Assembly: GCA_030220185.1 (NCBI GenBank)
Contig: JASPKZ010008351.1
Span: 1,240,001-1,304,000, forward strand
Direction of reading: 5' to 3'
DNA length: 64,000 nt
Source: Diploptera punctata
Taxonomy: Eukaryota > Arthropoda > Insecta > Blattodea > Blaberidae
Below, in pieces: positions 12,131 to 22,649 of the stretch. Made by a program: the position numbers and the translations under genes. The number at the start of each line of letters is the position of its first letter. Position 1 is the first letter of the stretch. The notes below the pieces were generated by a model. The model was not told the DNA's origin. It was given only the letters and a program-made list of their open reading frames with translations, and ran no database searches.

Positions 12131-12342
12131 TATCCTATTAAAATAAACCGAGGTATGTATTATCCAAAAATCACGGAAATCCGACAGTAAGAAGTGGAGG
12201 TTTACCTAAAGTTCGAAATAAAAAATTTACTCTAGCAACCGCCATGTTTGGTTCGTCGCAGTGTATAATCATATAATTAATTAACCCTCAATATTTACTT
12301 TATGCAGGTGTAGCAGCGCACGTCGGGTATTAGCTAGTACAT

Positions 12343-13515
12343 TATAAAAAACAATAACATTGATCACTGACTCACCAATTTTTTCCAGTTCGGCTCAGTT
12401 TTATGCTTCCTCTGGTACGAAGTTCGGTAGTTGGGTGGAATACGGACGCATGAAAGATATTTTACATCCATAGGTTGCTGGTTGATGTCCGATTCGGAGG
12501 AAATGTTTTCACGCATTTATTTCGTACTAATTCTACAGAAATGTAGAAATTTAAATCTTGTCAATGTATGAGCGAAGTAAATATTCAAATAAAAATTACA
12601 AAACTCTTTAATACACAGGTTACTTCTTGCTGTACTTATTCTGGATTAAAAAGCAAATTTCAAATCATTCATTACTGTTTTTAGTATTAAGATTTTTATT
12701 ATCAGATTTAATTAATACATTTAAATTAACTGTAACCTAAAAATTGTTATCAGATATTAATGTATTGTAAAATATCTTGAACAGAATTCACTTCTCAAAA
12801 TATTATTTCTTCTTTGCTTATTCCAAAACAATTTCAAATAAAAATTGTTATTAAAACACAAATTTATTGTTTTTAATATTTGAAATTTTATAGAGTATGG
12901 ATAAATATAATTAATTGTTGTAACGAAGGTAGGTATACTATTGCAACCACATATCTTCACTTTCTTCTGCGTTATATAAAACTCAGCTGTTATGAATGTG
13001 TAATTTGAATTATAAATTCGAATAACACACAAGTCTCATTACAAAAAACTGTGCACAAAATAAAAGCTTGCAACTATATTTCACAGCTGTTCGCTAGTAA
13101 AGATCCGTCAGCATGTAATCGGAAGCGAATTACCGCTCGTATTCAATTCCGGACGCACAATAACATCGCCAGACATAGCCTACATTGTATTAAGAAGTAT
13201 TGCACTCGGTTGAGATAGACTATCTAACTGTGCTAATAGAAACCGATAAATCCTTTGCTATGATGAAGATAGATGATTCAACAATCATTGCCCACGTGCA
13301 GTTTGAGTAGAATACAAAGCGAAAGGACGCTAGTGTTTCCAGGGTCAAAGCAGTGGGCGATTCATGAACTGTTTACAAGGTTAATGTTATTCAAAATATG
13401 AATAAACATAGAAGTAACACAATGAGAAAATATGCCATCAAAACAGCATATTTGCTAGTAGCGAAATTTTACTATGACGTTCTCTCTATTCCCTCTTTAC
13501 CATACAACAATAAAG
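12343..13515. other. AT-rich spacer, no gene recognised
   Basis: A 91-codon minus-strand frame (13032-12757) is low-complexity Ile/Asn/Phe-rich and looks like chance AT-rich reading. Confidence 0.45.
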
Positions 13516-13519
13516 GTGG

Positions 13520-14470
13520 TGGTAGCAATAGCACTTTTTTTGTCTAATGCCACCAGGTTGTCTTTTATGACATTTCTGGTTTTCTCCCCTGGCATTGGCG
13601 TAATTGTAATCCACTTCTGAAGTTGGGGCGTCTAGAAGGCGGAGTTACGTTACCCCGACTATTTAACTCATGCCACAAATGCTAGTCAATGACCAATCAC
13701 GTTTCAATAATTTTGTTTTACAACCAATGACAGTCGTGTTTCACCTCGCTCTTTATCGATTTGTCTTTATCAGCTCCTGCTTTTGTGATAAAGAAAGCTC
13801 CTCCTTTTTAATGTTCTGAACAGGACATAACATTATTTTTCTCCAACAAATACATTGAATATAGCAAATAATGAACAGATTCCTTGATTTTACTGAGCTG
13901 TTTACTAAAAAAATAAATGAATAACCCGTAATGTTGATTATGATATATAGTTTGATGTGTTTCATAATTTCTCCACTTGGGTGCATTCTTACAATATTGC
14001 GATCTTATTTGGCAATAAATAATATGATCAAGCCGCAGTGAATGAACATAACCTCACATTTCTGATTTGTTTTCAAACATCGCCGTTTACATTACATATT
14101 TTAAAGTAACTATAGTTAAACAATGATTTGTGAGTAAACAGCTTAATTTTATTCGTTAAATAGTCCTAACAAATGCCACTCTTGATTTCCAAATTCTCTA
14201 GATAAATTCACTCCTCACTTCGTGAGTCGTGAATTTATTGATAATTTGGAAATCACTCGTGGCATTACTTATGATGAGATGATGGGTGATAGACGATAAT
14301 GAAGAGTCAGGAGAGTTCTTAACCTAACCTTAACCTAAATTCCAGACCATGGGCAACCACAGGAATAATTCCCTTTAAGGAAAAGCTCCTATGGTTTGAA
14401 CGGGAATCGAACCCGGGACCTCATGAACAGTAGTCAGAAACACTGACCACTAGCCCACGAGGCTGGTCGC
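13520..14470 (-). mobile_element. tRNA-derived SINE family 1, split by a TIR element
   Basis: The 3' half (13532-13656, T-rich start = poly(A) on minus) and the 5' half (14273-14470) together match the intact copy at 25532-25840. The tRNA-like head on the minus strand has GGCTAGTGGTCAG (A-box-like) and GGTTCGATTCCCG (B box). The gap is filled by a TIR element (13657-14272), so the SINE is the older insertion. Confidence 0.8.
13657..14272. mobile_element. TIR element with adjoining hairpin (copy 1)
   Basis: Starts GACTATTTAAC, and its inverse GTTAAATAGTC lies at 14155-14165. It is then followed by a ~100-bp imperfect hairpin (arms ~38 bp, AATGCCAC...GTGGCATT). No ORF. Four more copies: 15984-16719, 17953-18080 (truncated), 34970-35699, 46450-47208. 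Inserted in a SINE. Confidence 0.8.
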
Positions 14471-14663
14471 AATAACGCTTTAACCACGCTATTTAACAAC
14501 TCAAGTCATACATTTACAATTCAAAGACCGGGGTGTAAAGATTGACAAATTTTGTTCAGAGGCCTCTTATTTATATCAGTGTGAGGTTCTTTTACGTGCT
14601 GTAAATATACAACATGGAACTCGTACCTTCTGAAGAAATCATAAATCCAGTAATTTTACATCC

Positions 14664-14727
14664 ATAAAAATAAATAAATAAATAAATAAAAATAAAATAA
14701 ATAAATAAAATAAAATAAAATAAAAAA
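14664..14727. repeat. (AAAT)n microsatellite
   Basis: Tandem AAAT/AAAAT units. Confidence 0.95.
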
Positions 14728-14867
14728 GAGGAGTCTGTTCACTCTGGCCAGCTATAAATTCACAAACTTCCAAACCAAAGAAATATATCCTCCGGTTATG
14801 GAGGAGTTGCAATTTTATATAGGGAGCCTAGAGTTTCAGACGAAAAATATCCACGATATAAGTTCAT

Positions 14868-14992
14868 CATCATCATCATCATCAACAACAACAAGGATTA
14901 AGCCCAATGGCCTGTTCCGATCTCATTATAGGTCGAATTGGTCCTTCCATCTCTTCAATGGTCTTTCTAACATTCTTCTCCCTTTTGGTTTA
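14868..14992 (-). pseudogene. LINE RT tail remnant with (TTG)n(ATG)n tail
   Basis: The minus strand reads KPKGRRMLERPLKRWKDQFD then stop, followed by GGCCATTGGGCTTAATCC and a triplet tail. It is the same style of 3' end as the copies at 6110 and 54290 but a different family. Confidence 0.6.
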
Positions 14993-14995
14993 TAA

Positions 14996-15296
14996 GTCCA
15001 CCGCTGTGGTCTCGAGGTAGCCCGGGTTCGATCCCCGGTCGGGGCAGTTTTTCTGGGTGAGGTTTTTATCGGGGTTTTTCCTCACCTGTAAGACAAATGT
15101 CAGGAAAACTTTAAGGCTCAAACGGTCCCCGAAATCATATGGCCATCATCCTTATCATTATCATCATCCTTCACCGGTGTGGAAAGCAACGGGAAGCTAC
15201 CACACCTACACAATTCCCTAGTAAAGCTGCAAGCATAGCATGAAAATGCTATGATTGCAGTGAAGGACCTGCCTTCGGGCAGAATTACTATGGATT
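14996..15296 (+). mobile_element. tRNA-derived SINE family 2 (copy with 22-bp head deletion)
   Basis: Head GTCCACCGCTGTGGTCTCGA, then GGTTCGATCCCCGGTCGGGG (B box), a conserved body (GTGAGGTTTTTATCGGGG; CACCGGTGTGGAAAGCAACG) and end TTACTATGGATTGG. Relative to the copies at 18081 and 49547 it lacks the segment between the A and B boxes (GTGCTGCCTTGTCACGCAGC). Other copies: 16727, 18081, 29739, 33364, 49547. Confidence 0.88.
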
Positions 15297-15640
15297 GGTT
15301 TATAATTGTACATTCTTGGTATACGCTGTTCATTCATTCGTAATACGTGCTGAAGATAAGCATGTTGATAATATTTTATTCTTTCACAGAGATTTAATAT
15401 ATTAAGTTCTGTTCTTATATCTTCGGTTTTCTTTTTATCGGTCCTTTGGTATCCTGCTATTGCTCTCAACATCTTCATTTCAGCAGCCTCTATTTGTTTA
15501 CTATCTGCCTTTGTTAATATCCAGGTTTCACATCCATAGATACTTTGTAAAACTTCAAAATAGTTTATTTTCTAGTCTTATTCAATAAAGTGCGTTTAAT
15601 TGTGCCACATAGATAATTGAATCGTTGTATTTTAGTGTGT
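15297..15640 (-). pseudogene. LINE RT fragment
   Basis: Minus strand: IYGCETWILTKADSKQIEAA, EMKMLRAIAGYQRTDKKKTE, ERIKYYQHAYLQHVLRMNEQ, RIPRMYNYKP. This is the post-palm region of a non-LTR RT family shared with 21080-21560. The 5' part has stops. Confidence 0.7.
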
Positions 15641-15782
15641 TTATCTAAATTTCGGTCATTGCCTAAATGACATCCCAAATAATTAAAATTCTGAACTTGG
15701 TCTATAAATTACATTGTTTAATTATTATTTTTGTTCTTATTGCACATTTTCCTTCCAGAGCTAATATAAGTTCAGTGTTACA

Positions 15783-15983
15783 ATATTTTTTGTTTGTTTT
15801 ATTCAATGCCACAATGTTGTCATTTTCGATATTCTGTTATTCTCTCCGGGCATGGCGTTATTGTAGCCCACTTTTGAGGTTGGGGCGCCTAAAAGACGGA
15901 GTTACGCTGCCCCGATGATATATGATAGGTGATGATACGCCAGGGGAGACCTTAATCCTAAATTTAATGAATATGTTAGTGAT
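15783..15983 (-). mobile_element. SINE family 1, 3' part
   Basis: Matches the body of the 25532-25840 copy (GGTTGGGGCGCC..., CCCCGATGATAT) but lacks the tRNA head. It abuts the TIR element at 15984. Confidence 0.75.
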
Positions 15984-16719
15984 GACTATTTAACTCATGC
16001 CCCAAATGGGAGTCAAATGACCAATCACATTTCAATGATTTTTTATTTACAACCAATCACAGTCGTGTTTCGCCTAAAATTTACCAACTAAAGTTTATCA
16101 TAATAAAGAAAGCACCTACTTTTTAACAATCTGAATACGTCATAGCATTATTTTGTAGTGACTGACTCTGTAAGAAATACGGCTACCAGATTGTATATAT
16201 AGTGTATGAATGTCAACACGTAGCGCATACGAGAGATAATATAAAAACATTTGTAACAATTATTTATAAAAAAAGAAGCCACTGTTTGCACTTTCTTAAA
16301 CGAATTATTTTCCAGGAAATGACGCAGAAAAATATAATTGACATATTTACATCATAGCACATCAGAAATTAATTAATACCTATAACGTTGGTTATAAATT
16401 TCTCCACTAGGGTGCATTAACATTTTGCGATCTTTTGGCAACAAATGATCTGGTTGCAGTGATCGAGCAAAATAAGCAAATGAAGCGTAGCAATCGTTTC
16501 TCATTTGTTTTCAAACATCGCCGTTTACATTAAATATATAAATATTTTAAAATAACTAATAGTTAAATAATGATTTTTGAGTATACAGCTTAATTTTATT
16601 CGTTAAATAGTCCTAACAAATGCCACTCTTGATTTCCAAATTCTCTAGATAAATTCACTCCTCACTTCGTGAGTCGTGAATTTATCGATAATTTGGAAAT
16701 CACTCGTGGCATTACTTAT
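15984..16719. mobile_element. TIR element with hairpin (copy 2, full length)
   Basis: About 736 bp from GACTATTTAAC to GGCATTACTTA, colinear with 34970-35699. The hairpin module at 16615-16715 pairs AAATTCTCTAGATAAATTCAC with GTGAATTTATCGATAATTT. No coding capacity. Confidence 0.82.
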
Positions 16720-16726
16720 CATAATG

Positions 16727-16893
16727 ATGGCCAGATGATGTTCGGAGACCGTTTGGACCTTAAAGTTTCCTGATATTTGCCTTATAGGTGAGGAAAAACC
16801 CCGAAAAAAACATCACCCAGACTTGCCCGACCGGGGATCGAACCCGGGCCCGTTGCGTGACAAGGCAGCACGCTACCTCGAGACCACAGCGTT
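16727..16893 (-). mobile_element. SINE family 2, 5' half
   Basis: Minus strand carries the tRNA-like head with GGTCTCGAGGTAGCGTGCTG and GGTTCGATCCCCGGTCGGGC. The 3' half is missing. Confidence 0.8.
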
Positions 16894-17039
16894 GTTTCTC
16901 CCATCAGCAAATCCGAAGCTCGTGGGTTCAAATCCGGCAGGAAAACGATGGATTATTTTTCAGGAAAAAAAAATCCTGAGAATGAATAATTTCGGAAGAC
17001 AAGTACAGATATGAGTCCCGGTATCGTAACTCTACAAAG

Positions 17040-17125
17040 CATAAAAGAAAATCTAGCCTAAAACAAGATACACGTGAGCAAAATTTGGCGGCGATTTCAC
17101 GTCAGCTTTAAAGTGGGACACTAAT
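17040..17125 (-). mobile_element. SINE family 3 fragment
   Basis: Resembles 48880-48965 (GAGCAAAATTTG..., GTGGGACACTAATGACCT) of the fuller copy at 48880-49480. Confidence 0.5.
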
Positions 17126-17289
17126 GACCTGGATCGCTAAAGGGCATTGTTAAATAAAATACTAACACTAGTAGGCCGACTCTATTACAATATTAAAAGT
17201 ACAAATTAAAAAAATGCATACATTTACATTATCAGTGCGCACGAACCTGTTTGACCTTTCGTACATATTTCCGTTCAACTATTGAATAA

Positions 17290-17950
17290 CAACAAATAAA
17301 TAAATAAATACACACAAACTGTCCAGAGCGAGACTGACTGGGTTCTCGCCTCCGGTCCCTTTTTATAGGCGCGAGAAAACTTCTAGAAATAGCTTCGAGA
17401 TATTTCGAAGCCTTGAGGCGTCTGGCAAGACACTTCGGCCGGTTTGTGCGGGTCCTCTAACTCGCGATTCTCGCCCATGGTGTCAGAAGTGGGATGGACC
17501 ATACAAGGTAGTGAAGAGAATCAACGATGTGGTCTACCAAATTCAGCGCCAGCCCAGAGGAAAAATGATAGTGGTACATCTAGATCGACTAGCAGCATAC
17601 AAGGGAGCTGATCGGGACGATCAGCTCTAAGGAGGGAGCAGTGTTACGTGTCGCATAGCGACCTTTGAATTGCGCGGGCTGGGCGAGAATCGGGAGTTAG
17701 AGGACCCGCACAAACAGGCCGAAGTGTCTGGAGTGTCTTGCCAGACGCACCTAGGCTTCGAAATATCTCGTTGTTTCTAGAAGTTTTCTCGCGCCTATAA
17801 AAAGGGACCGAAAACGAGTCTCCAGTCAGTTTCGCATTAGGAAGTGCTAGGTTGAGTGAATGAGAAATTGTGGCGAGCTTATAATATGGCTGTGAATGTG
17901 ATAAAATTAAAAGAATTTAACTGTGAGTTGTAATTGTAAAGAAAAGTTTA
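17290..17950 (+). mobile_element. Ty3/gypsy-type LTR retrotransposon remnant, rearranged
   Basis: 17500-17630 encodes the integrase C-terminal end (DGPYKVVKRINDVVYQIQRQ, IVVHLDRLAAYKGADR-stop). It is followed by an LTR starting TGTTACGTG (17642) with a promoter-like CCTATAAAAAGGG near 17798. Immediately upstream is TGGTGTCAGAAGTGGG, a primer-binding-site-like sequence. To its left, 17290-17474 is a piece of the same LTR in the opposite orientation. Nearly all of gag-pol is deleted. Confidence 0.8.
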
Positions 17951-17952
17951 CT

Positions 17953-18080
17953 GACTATTTAACTCATGCCCCAAATGGGAGTCAATGACCAATTACGTTT
18001 CATTGAATTTTGTTTTACAACCAATCACAGTTGTGTTTCACCCCGATATTTAGCAATTAAATTTATAATATTAAAGGAAG
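17953..18080. mobile_element. TIR element copy 3, truncated
   Basis: The first ~128 bp of the family (GACTATTTAACTCATGCCCC...), cut off by a SINE family 2 insertion at 18081. Confidence 0.8.
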
Positions 18081-18415
18081 TCCACCGTTGTAGTCTCGAG
18101 GTAGCGTGCTGCCTTGTCACGCAGCGGGCCTGGGTTTGATTCCCGACCAGGACAGGCTCCTGGGTGAGTTTTTTTCGGGGGTTTTCCTCACCTGTAAGAC
18201 AAATGTCAGGAAGCTTAGGGCCCAAAGGTTCCAGAAAATCATCCTGCCATCATCATCATCCTTATCATTATTATTATCATCATTTCATCGGTGTGGAAAG
18301 CAACGGGAATCTACCACACCTACAATTCCCTATTAAAGCTGCAAAGCATAGCATGAAAATGCTATGATTGCAGTGAAAGACATGCCCTCGGGCAGAATTA
18401 CTATGGATGGATATT
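18081..18415 (+). mobile_element. SINE family 2, full length
   Basis: tRNA-like head (GTAGTCTCGAGGTAGCGTGC; GGTTTGATTCCCGACC), body, and 3' end ACTATGGATGGATATTA. About 335 bp. Confidence 0.9.
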
Positions 18416-18458
18416 AAAGAAAGATTCTCCTTTTTACACGCTTTATATTAGCTTAACC

Positions 18459-19105
18459 TGTATCTATGTAACTGAATCTTTTAACGCGATTTTCACCCAC
18501 TTAAAATCATTGGATCGACTTGAAACTTTGTATACTTGTAAAATACCCGTGACAATACAATAATTTCATATTTTGTTTCTAAAATCATGGCCAGAATCAA
18601 CAGAAAATAAAAAAAAAGTGTCTTTGTATCTATGTAACGGAATTTTTGAACACGATTTTCACCCACTTAGAAACATTGGATCGACTTGAAACTTTGTATA
18701 TGTGTAAAGGACCCGTGCCAATACAATAATTTCATATTTATTTTATAAAATCTTGGCCAGAATCATCAGAAAATCAAAAAAAGTGTCTTTGTATCTATGT
18801 AATGGAATATTTTAACACGATTTTCACCCACTTAGAAACATTGGATCGACTTGAAGCGTTGTATACTTGTAAATGAGCCGGGACAATACAATATTTTCAT
18901 ATTTGTTTCTAAAATCCTGGCCAGAATCGTCAGATAAAAAAAGTGTTTTTGTATCTATGTAACGGAATCTTTGAACACGATTTTCACCCATTTAGAAACA
19001 TTGGATCGACTTGAAACTTTGTATACTTGTAAAGGACCCGTGACAATACAATAATTTCATATTTTGTTTCTAAAACCCTGGCCAGAATTATCAGAAAAAA
19101 AAATG
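18459..19105. repeat. Tandem satellite, four ~160-166-bp units
   Basis: TGTATCTATGTAACGGAAT recurs at 18459, 18625, 18790 and 18950, each followed by ACGATTTTCACCCACTTAGA, GGATCGACTTGAAACTTTG and a GGCCAGAATC-rich end. Units differ at a few positions. Confidence 0.93.
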
Positions 19106-19154
19106 AAAACTGGTATAATAGGTTGCGGACTAGTCGACTTTTTAGTCAATGGTT

Positions 19155-19245
19155 GTAAGAGCTCAGTTGGTAGAGCGGTGAAATCTTAGTGGTACAGTAT
19201 ATAATTTCAGTAATCCATAGGTCGCTGGTTCAAATCCGGCTGGGA
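19155..19245 (+). pseudogene. tRNA-Tyr-like sequence with intron, probably a pseudogene
   Basis: GAGCTCAGTTGGTAGAGCGG (D arm), an anticodon region interrupted by ~20 nt, AATCCATAGGTCGC, then GGTTCAAATCC (T arm). This is the layout of intron-containing insect tRNA-Tyr. The outer 7-bp acceptor stem does not pair and the expected GTA anticodon is not preserved, so it is likely non-functional. Confidence 0.6.
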
Positions 19246-19335
19246 GTTTTTTTTAGAAGAGTATTACTTTTAGCTTATACTACAATAGTATCGAATTTAA
19301 ATATATTTGCATTTTTATCTTATTCAGTAAAATAT

Positions 19336-19755
19336 TCTTCTCTTCTTCTTCCTTCCAAGTATTAGGCCAAGGCCTGTTACGATCCTATAGAAAATTTTCC
19401 TTATGGGAAATTCTCGTATAAGACTTGAAAGCATAATAATAGTCCCTTCGATTGGTTGCTGGCCAAAGGAAGGCAAGACCAGTGATGGGGCTGCCATCTT
19501 ATAGCCACTGGTCAGGCTTTTCTGGAGAAGAAAAGAAAATAAAGGAAAGGAGAAATGGAAGAAAGGAAGGACTCCCTAGCCCTCGGATGCCCTAATAGCG
19601 TCGGGGTCGAAAAAACAAGAGTTAACCAAGAGAGGTTAGATAGAAAAGTTAAAAGAGCGCAAAACACAAGTAAGTGGAAGAAATGTTTTGCACAGCTTGG
19701 GCACCTTGTGGTCGCCATCCACATATCCCCTAGATGAGGACCCCTGAGGGCTAAA
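19336..19755 (-). mobile_element. Non-autonomous LINE derivative (second deletion form)
   Basis: The same ~350-bp body as 6357-6695, joined directly to only ~60 bp of the LINE 3' terminus (GGCCTTGGCCTAATACTTGG + GAA tail). A 70-codon frame inside has no recognisable domain. Confidence 0.72.
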
Positions 19756-20100
19756 AATAAATAATAGTTTTAAAAATCTAAAACAACACGCTTTATTAGA
19801 AAACCGAACTAAAAAAAAAAAGAAAAATAATTTTAATTTCCAACACGCTTGGGATAAATAATTTTACCATCAAAAGCGTGGGGTGCTTTTTATGATTTTT
19901 ACATTTTCTTCTTAGAGACTTTACTTTTACCAATATCTGTTTATTATCAAATATATTAATTGATATTGAGCACCCCACGCTTTTGATGGTAAAATTATTT
20001 ATCCCAAGCGTGTTGGAAATTAAAATTATTTTTAATTTTTTTTAGTTCGGTTTTCTAATAAAGCGTGTTGTTTTAGTTTTTTTAAAACTATTATTTATTT
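19755..20100. repeat. Long palindrome (~133-bp inverted arms, ~80-bp spacer)
   Basis: 19755-19887 and 19969-20100 are near-perfect reverse complements (e.g. GCGTGGGGTGCT / AGCACCCCACGC). No ORF. Looks like a foldback DNA element or MITE; AT-rich ends make a target duplication ambiguous. Confidence 0.85.
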
Positions 20101-20284
20101 ATATTCTAGACAGGTCAAAGCGTTATTTTGCAGTGACTGACTCTTAAAAATACTTTGAATATAGCAATTTATATATTATACTAGCCAATACCTGGCGTGC
20201 GGTGCTACACTTAACTGAATTAAATGTTTTTTTTACGTTTAGTTAAATAAGTAAAGAAAAATAATTATAAATTTATATCTTCAT

Positions 20285-20910
20285 TATCAGTTTAGCGGTT
20301 GTTTGGTAGAGATAAAGGTAAATTGGCCGGTTTATGGGCCATTTTAGAGTTAGATTAATCGGTTTATAGGTAATATTATCGTTTTAGAAGTAGCTTGATC
20401 GGTTTATGGGTAGTTTTTCGTGGTAGAGGTAGTTTAATCGGTTTACTGATAGTTTTGGTCTTTATTCAGGTAGTTTTATTACCTACTAATAATTTGGTCG
20501 TTATAGAGGTAATTTCATCGGTTTAGGGGTATTTTGGTCGGATCGGTTGGACTTTTTAGATTATGTTTCTGGGTTAGGTTAGGCATTGGTTAGGTCAGGT
20601 ATCTGCCAGGTTTGTTAGGTTAGGATAGGTTAGAAAAGGTTAGGTTTAGTTAGGATCGGTTCGGTTAGATATGTCATGTTAGGGTTAAGTCCGGGTTAGG
20701 ATAGTCTTATGTCCGAGTTAGGTCCGGGTTTGGGCTCTGGTTCGGATTCGGGTTCAGTTTAAATTCAGTTTGGGTTTCACTTTTGCGTTCAGTTTTTCTT
20801 TAAGTTTTGCTTTCGGGATTTGGTTTTTTGTTTCGGGTTTGGATTCAGGTTAGGTACAATTTAGGTTGAGATTAGTTTAAGGTTAGGTACAGGTCGGTTC
20901 AAGTTAAGTT
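20285..20910 (+). repeat. Degenerate GGTTAGG/GGTTTA-rich tract
   Basis: 20285-20560 contains loose repeats of TCGGTTTA..GGTAGTTT. 20565-20910 is dominated by GGTTAGGTTAGG, GGGTTAGG and GGTTCGGGTT. Strong G/T strand bias; resembles decayed TTAGG-type telomeric repeats. Confidence 0.7.
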
Positions 20911-20934
20911 CTCAGACTAAAATCAAACTAATTC

Positions 20935-21045
20935 TTCTCTTCTTATAAGCCGTTGTTTTCTCAATGAGACTTAAGCGCTCTTCCCCTACAGGGGAGAAAT
21001 TCAACCATACTAAATAATATGACTTAGATACGGATGACTCACTTC
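20935..21045 (-). mobile_element. SINE family 4, 3' fragment
   Basis: Minus strand matches the 3' part of 51104-51505 (AGTATGGTTGAATTTCTCCC, AGGGGAAGAGCGC). Confidence 0.6.
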
Positions 21046-21079
21046 ATACTTCTACAAATATGAGGCAAGTCGTGCATAT

Positions 21080-21560
21080 CTAACTCTTCTTCTTCACGGT
21101 TTAGGCTTATTTACTAGCCTGTTCCAGCTCCAAATTGCTGCTCTTTCCATCTTTTCCTTGGTCTTCCCAAGCTTCTTCTTCCTCGTGGTGAATAGTTCTA
21201 TGCTGCTTTTGGTATTCTATTCTCAGTCATCCTTGCCAAGTGTTCTTTCCAGTTTGTTCTGTGTTTCTCTATTGTTGAGTTTAATTCCTCTATTTTTAGT
21301 TGTCTTATTTCTGTGTTGTTTTTTGTCTGTTCTTTGATATCCTGCTATTGGTCTGAGGAATCTCATTTCAGCAGCTTGTATCTTGGCAGATTGTTGTGTT
21401 GTCACTGTCCATGTTTCAGATCCACAAGTAATAATAGGCACTGCCATTGTCTTGTATAATTTCATTATAGTCTTTCCTGGCTTTATTTTTCAAAGTTCTT
21501 TTTAGTGTACCTGTTATACAATTAAACTTATTTATTTTGTTATTGTTATGAATACATAGT
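21080..21560 (-). pseudogene. LINE RT tail
   Basis: Minus strand: ITGTLKRTLKNKARKDY, then MAVPIITCGSETWTVTTQQS, EMRFLRPIAGYQRTDKK, and further on RAAIWSWNRLVNKPKP before a GAA-rich 3' tail at 21091. Several stops and frame changes. Confidence 0.7.
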
Positions 21561-22250
21561 TCTTTATATAGATTTTTTATTGTTTTATAGATTATTTTAA
21601 TTATTTAAGCAAAGTCTTTTGAAATAGAGTTTAGACATTCAAAGTCTGTTGAGATAGAGTATAGTTCAGAGTAAAGTCTTGTTTAAGCTAACTGTAAACA
21701 TCCCTACATTTAGTTCATTGGAATGTTAGTTGGTACAGTTAGGGTAATTCGAGGTCAAAATTGAATATATAACACTTGAGAAGTGAGGGTCTCATGTCTG
21801 TCTGTGTGTGTAAACGGCTGAAGGGTAAGTCACCGACCATTTTTCTTAATAATGTAGTCCATTTCTTTTATATTTGTATCAAGTACCATTAACATTTTTT
21901 AAACTATATGTTAGAAAAGGGATATAACATTTTTAATCATGTAGATTTGGTTAGATTTAAAAATTCCACAACTCCCTCTTCTCAACCCCCCAAGAAAGTA
22001 CTGTAGTTTTTAATATAGGCTTAGAATAGATTTAGGGCTAGAGATATTTAGGATTTCTAATTATTTATACTTTAGTAATAAAATAGTTTAAAATAAGACT
22101 TCCTTTGTTTATTTCAAAACATGTATATTGTACATCCTCATACTAACGCTCGGCTAGATAAACGCTACCAGATTTTCCAAGTCCCGAAGGTCCTTTAAGC
22201 CTAAGAAATCCAGTTGGGTTTGTAACAGTTATTTATATCTGTTTCTGCTG
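21561..22250. other. No recognisable feature
   Basis: AT-rich, no domain-bearing frame. Confidence 0.45.
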
Positions 22251-22254
22251 GGTA

Positions 22255-22420
22255 TGATATTTTGCAACCTAGGAAGGTATCTAACTCATACTATTTAAAA
22301 TAACCTCATTGTGTCCCTTCCTTTAAGTATTAAATCAACCATACTAAATTAGTTACACTTGTTTTTGGAAAGATGTCATCGAGTGGCTCATGGTTAGCTC
22401 CAGCTCATTGTTTAGTTCTA
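22255..22420 (-). mobile_element. SINE family 4, decayed fragment
   Basis: Minus strand AACAAGTGTAACTAATTTAG and GACATCTTTCC align with 51390-51450. Confidence 0.5.
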
Positions 22421-22649
22421 TAAAATATGCAAATCTCCTAAGATAAAGTGATTCCATACAGGGCTTCAGAGATCTTTTTCAATTATAACAGCTTAAAAAT
22501 TATTGGTGGGACAAAGGGAAAGTACATACATTTACAGGTATCATAATTAATTGTATGTTTTAATTTGTGAAATCATAAATTGCATGAACCAAAAGACATA
22601 ATTCCCTAATTTGACAAAATATTTAAACATTTTGCAATTTAAACGTTGT

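Noticed and set aside
12315..12343. Possible Helitron 3' end (CGCACGTCGGGTATTAGCTAG); a related, roughly inverted sequence near 20175-20215
   Set aside because: The CTAG ending and similar words at two places are suggestive, but I found no stable hairpin, 5' TC end or Rep/Hel coding sequence.
12757..13032. 91-codon minus-strand ORF
   Set aside because: Low-complexity Ile/Asn/Phe-rich translation of AT-rich DNA, with no domain or splice context.
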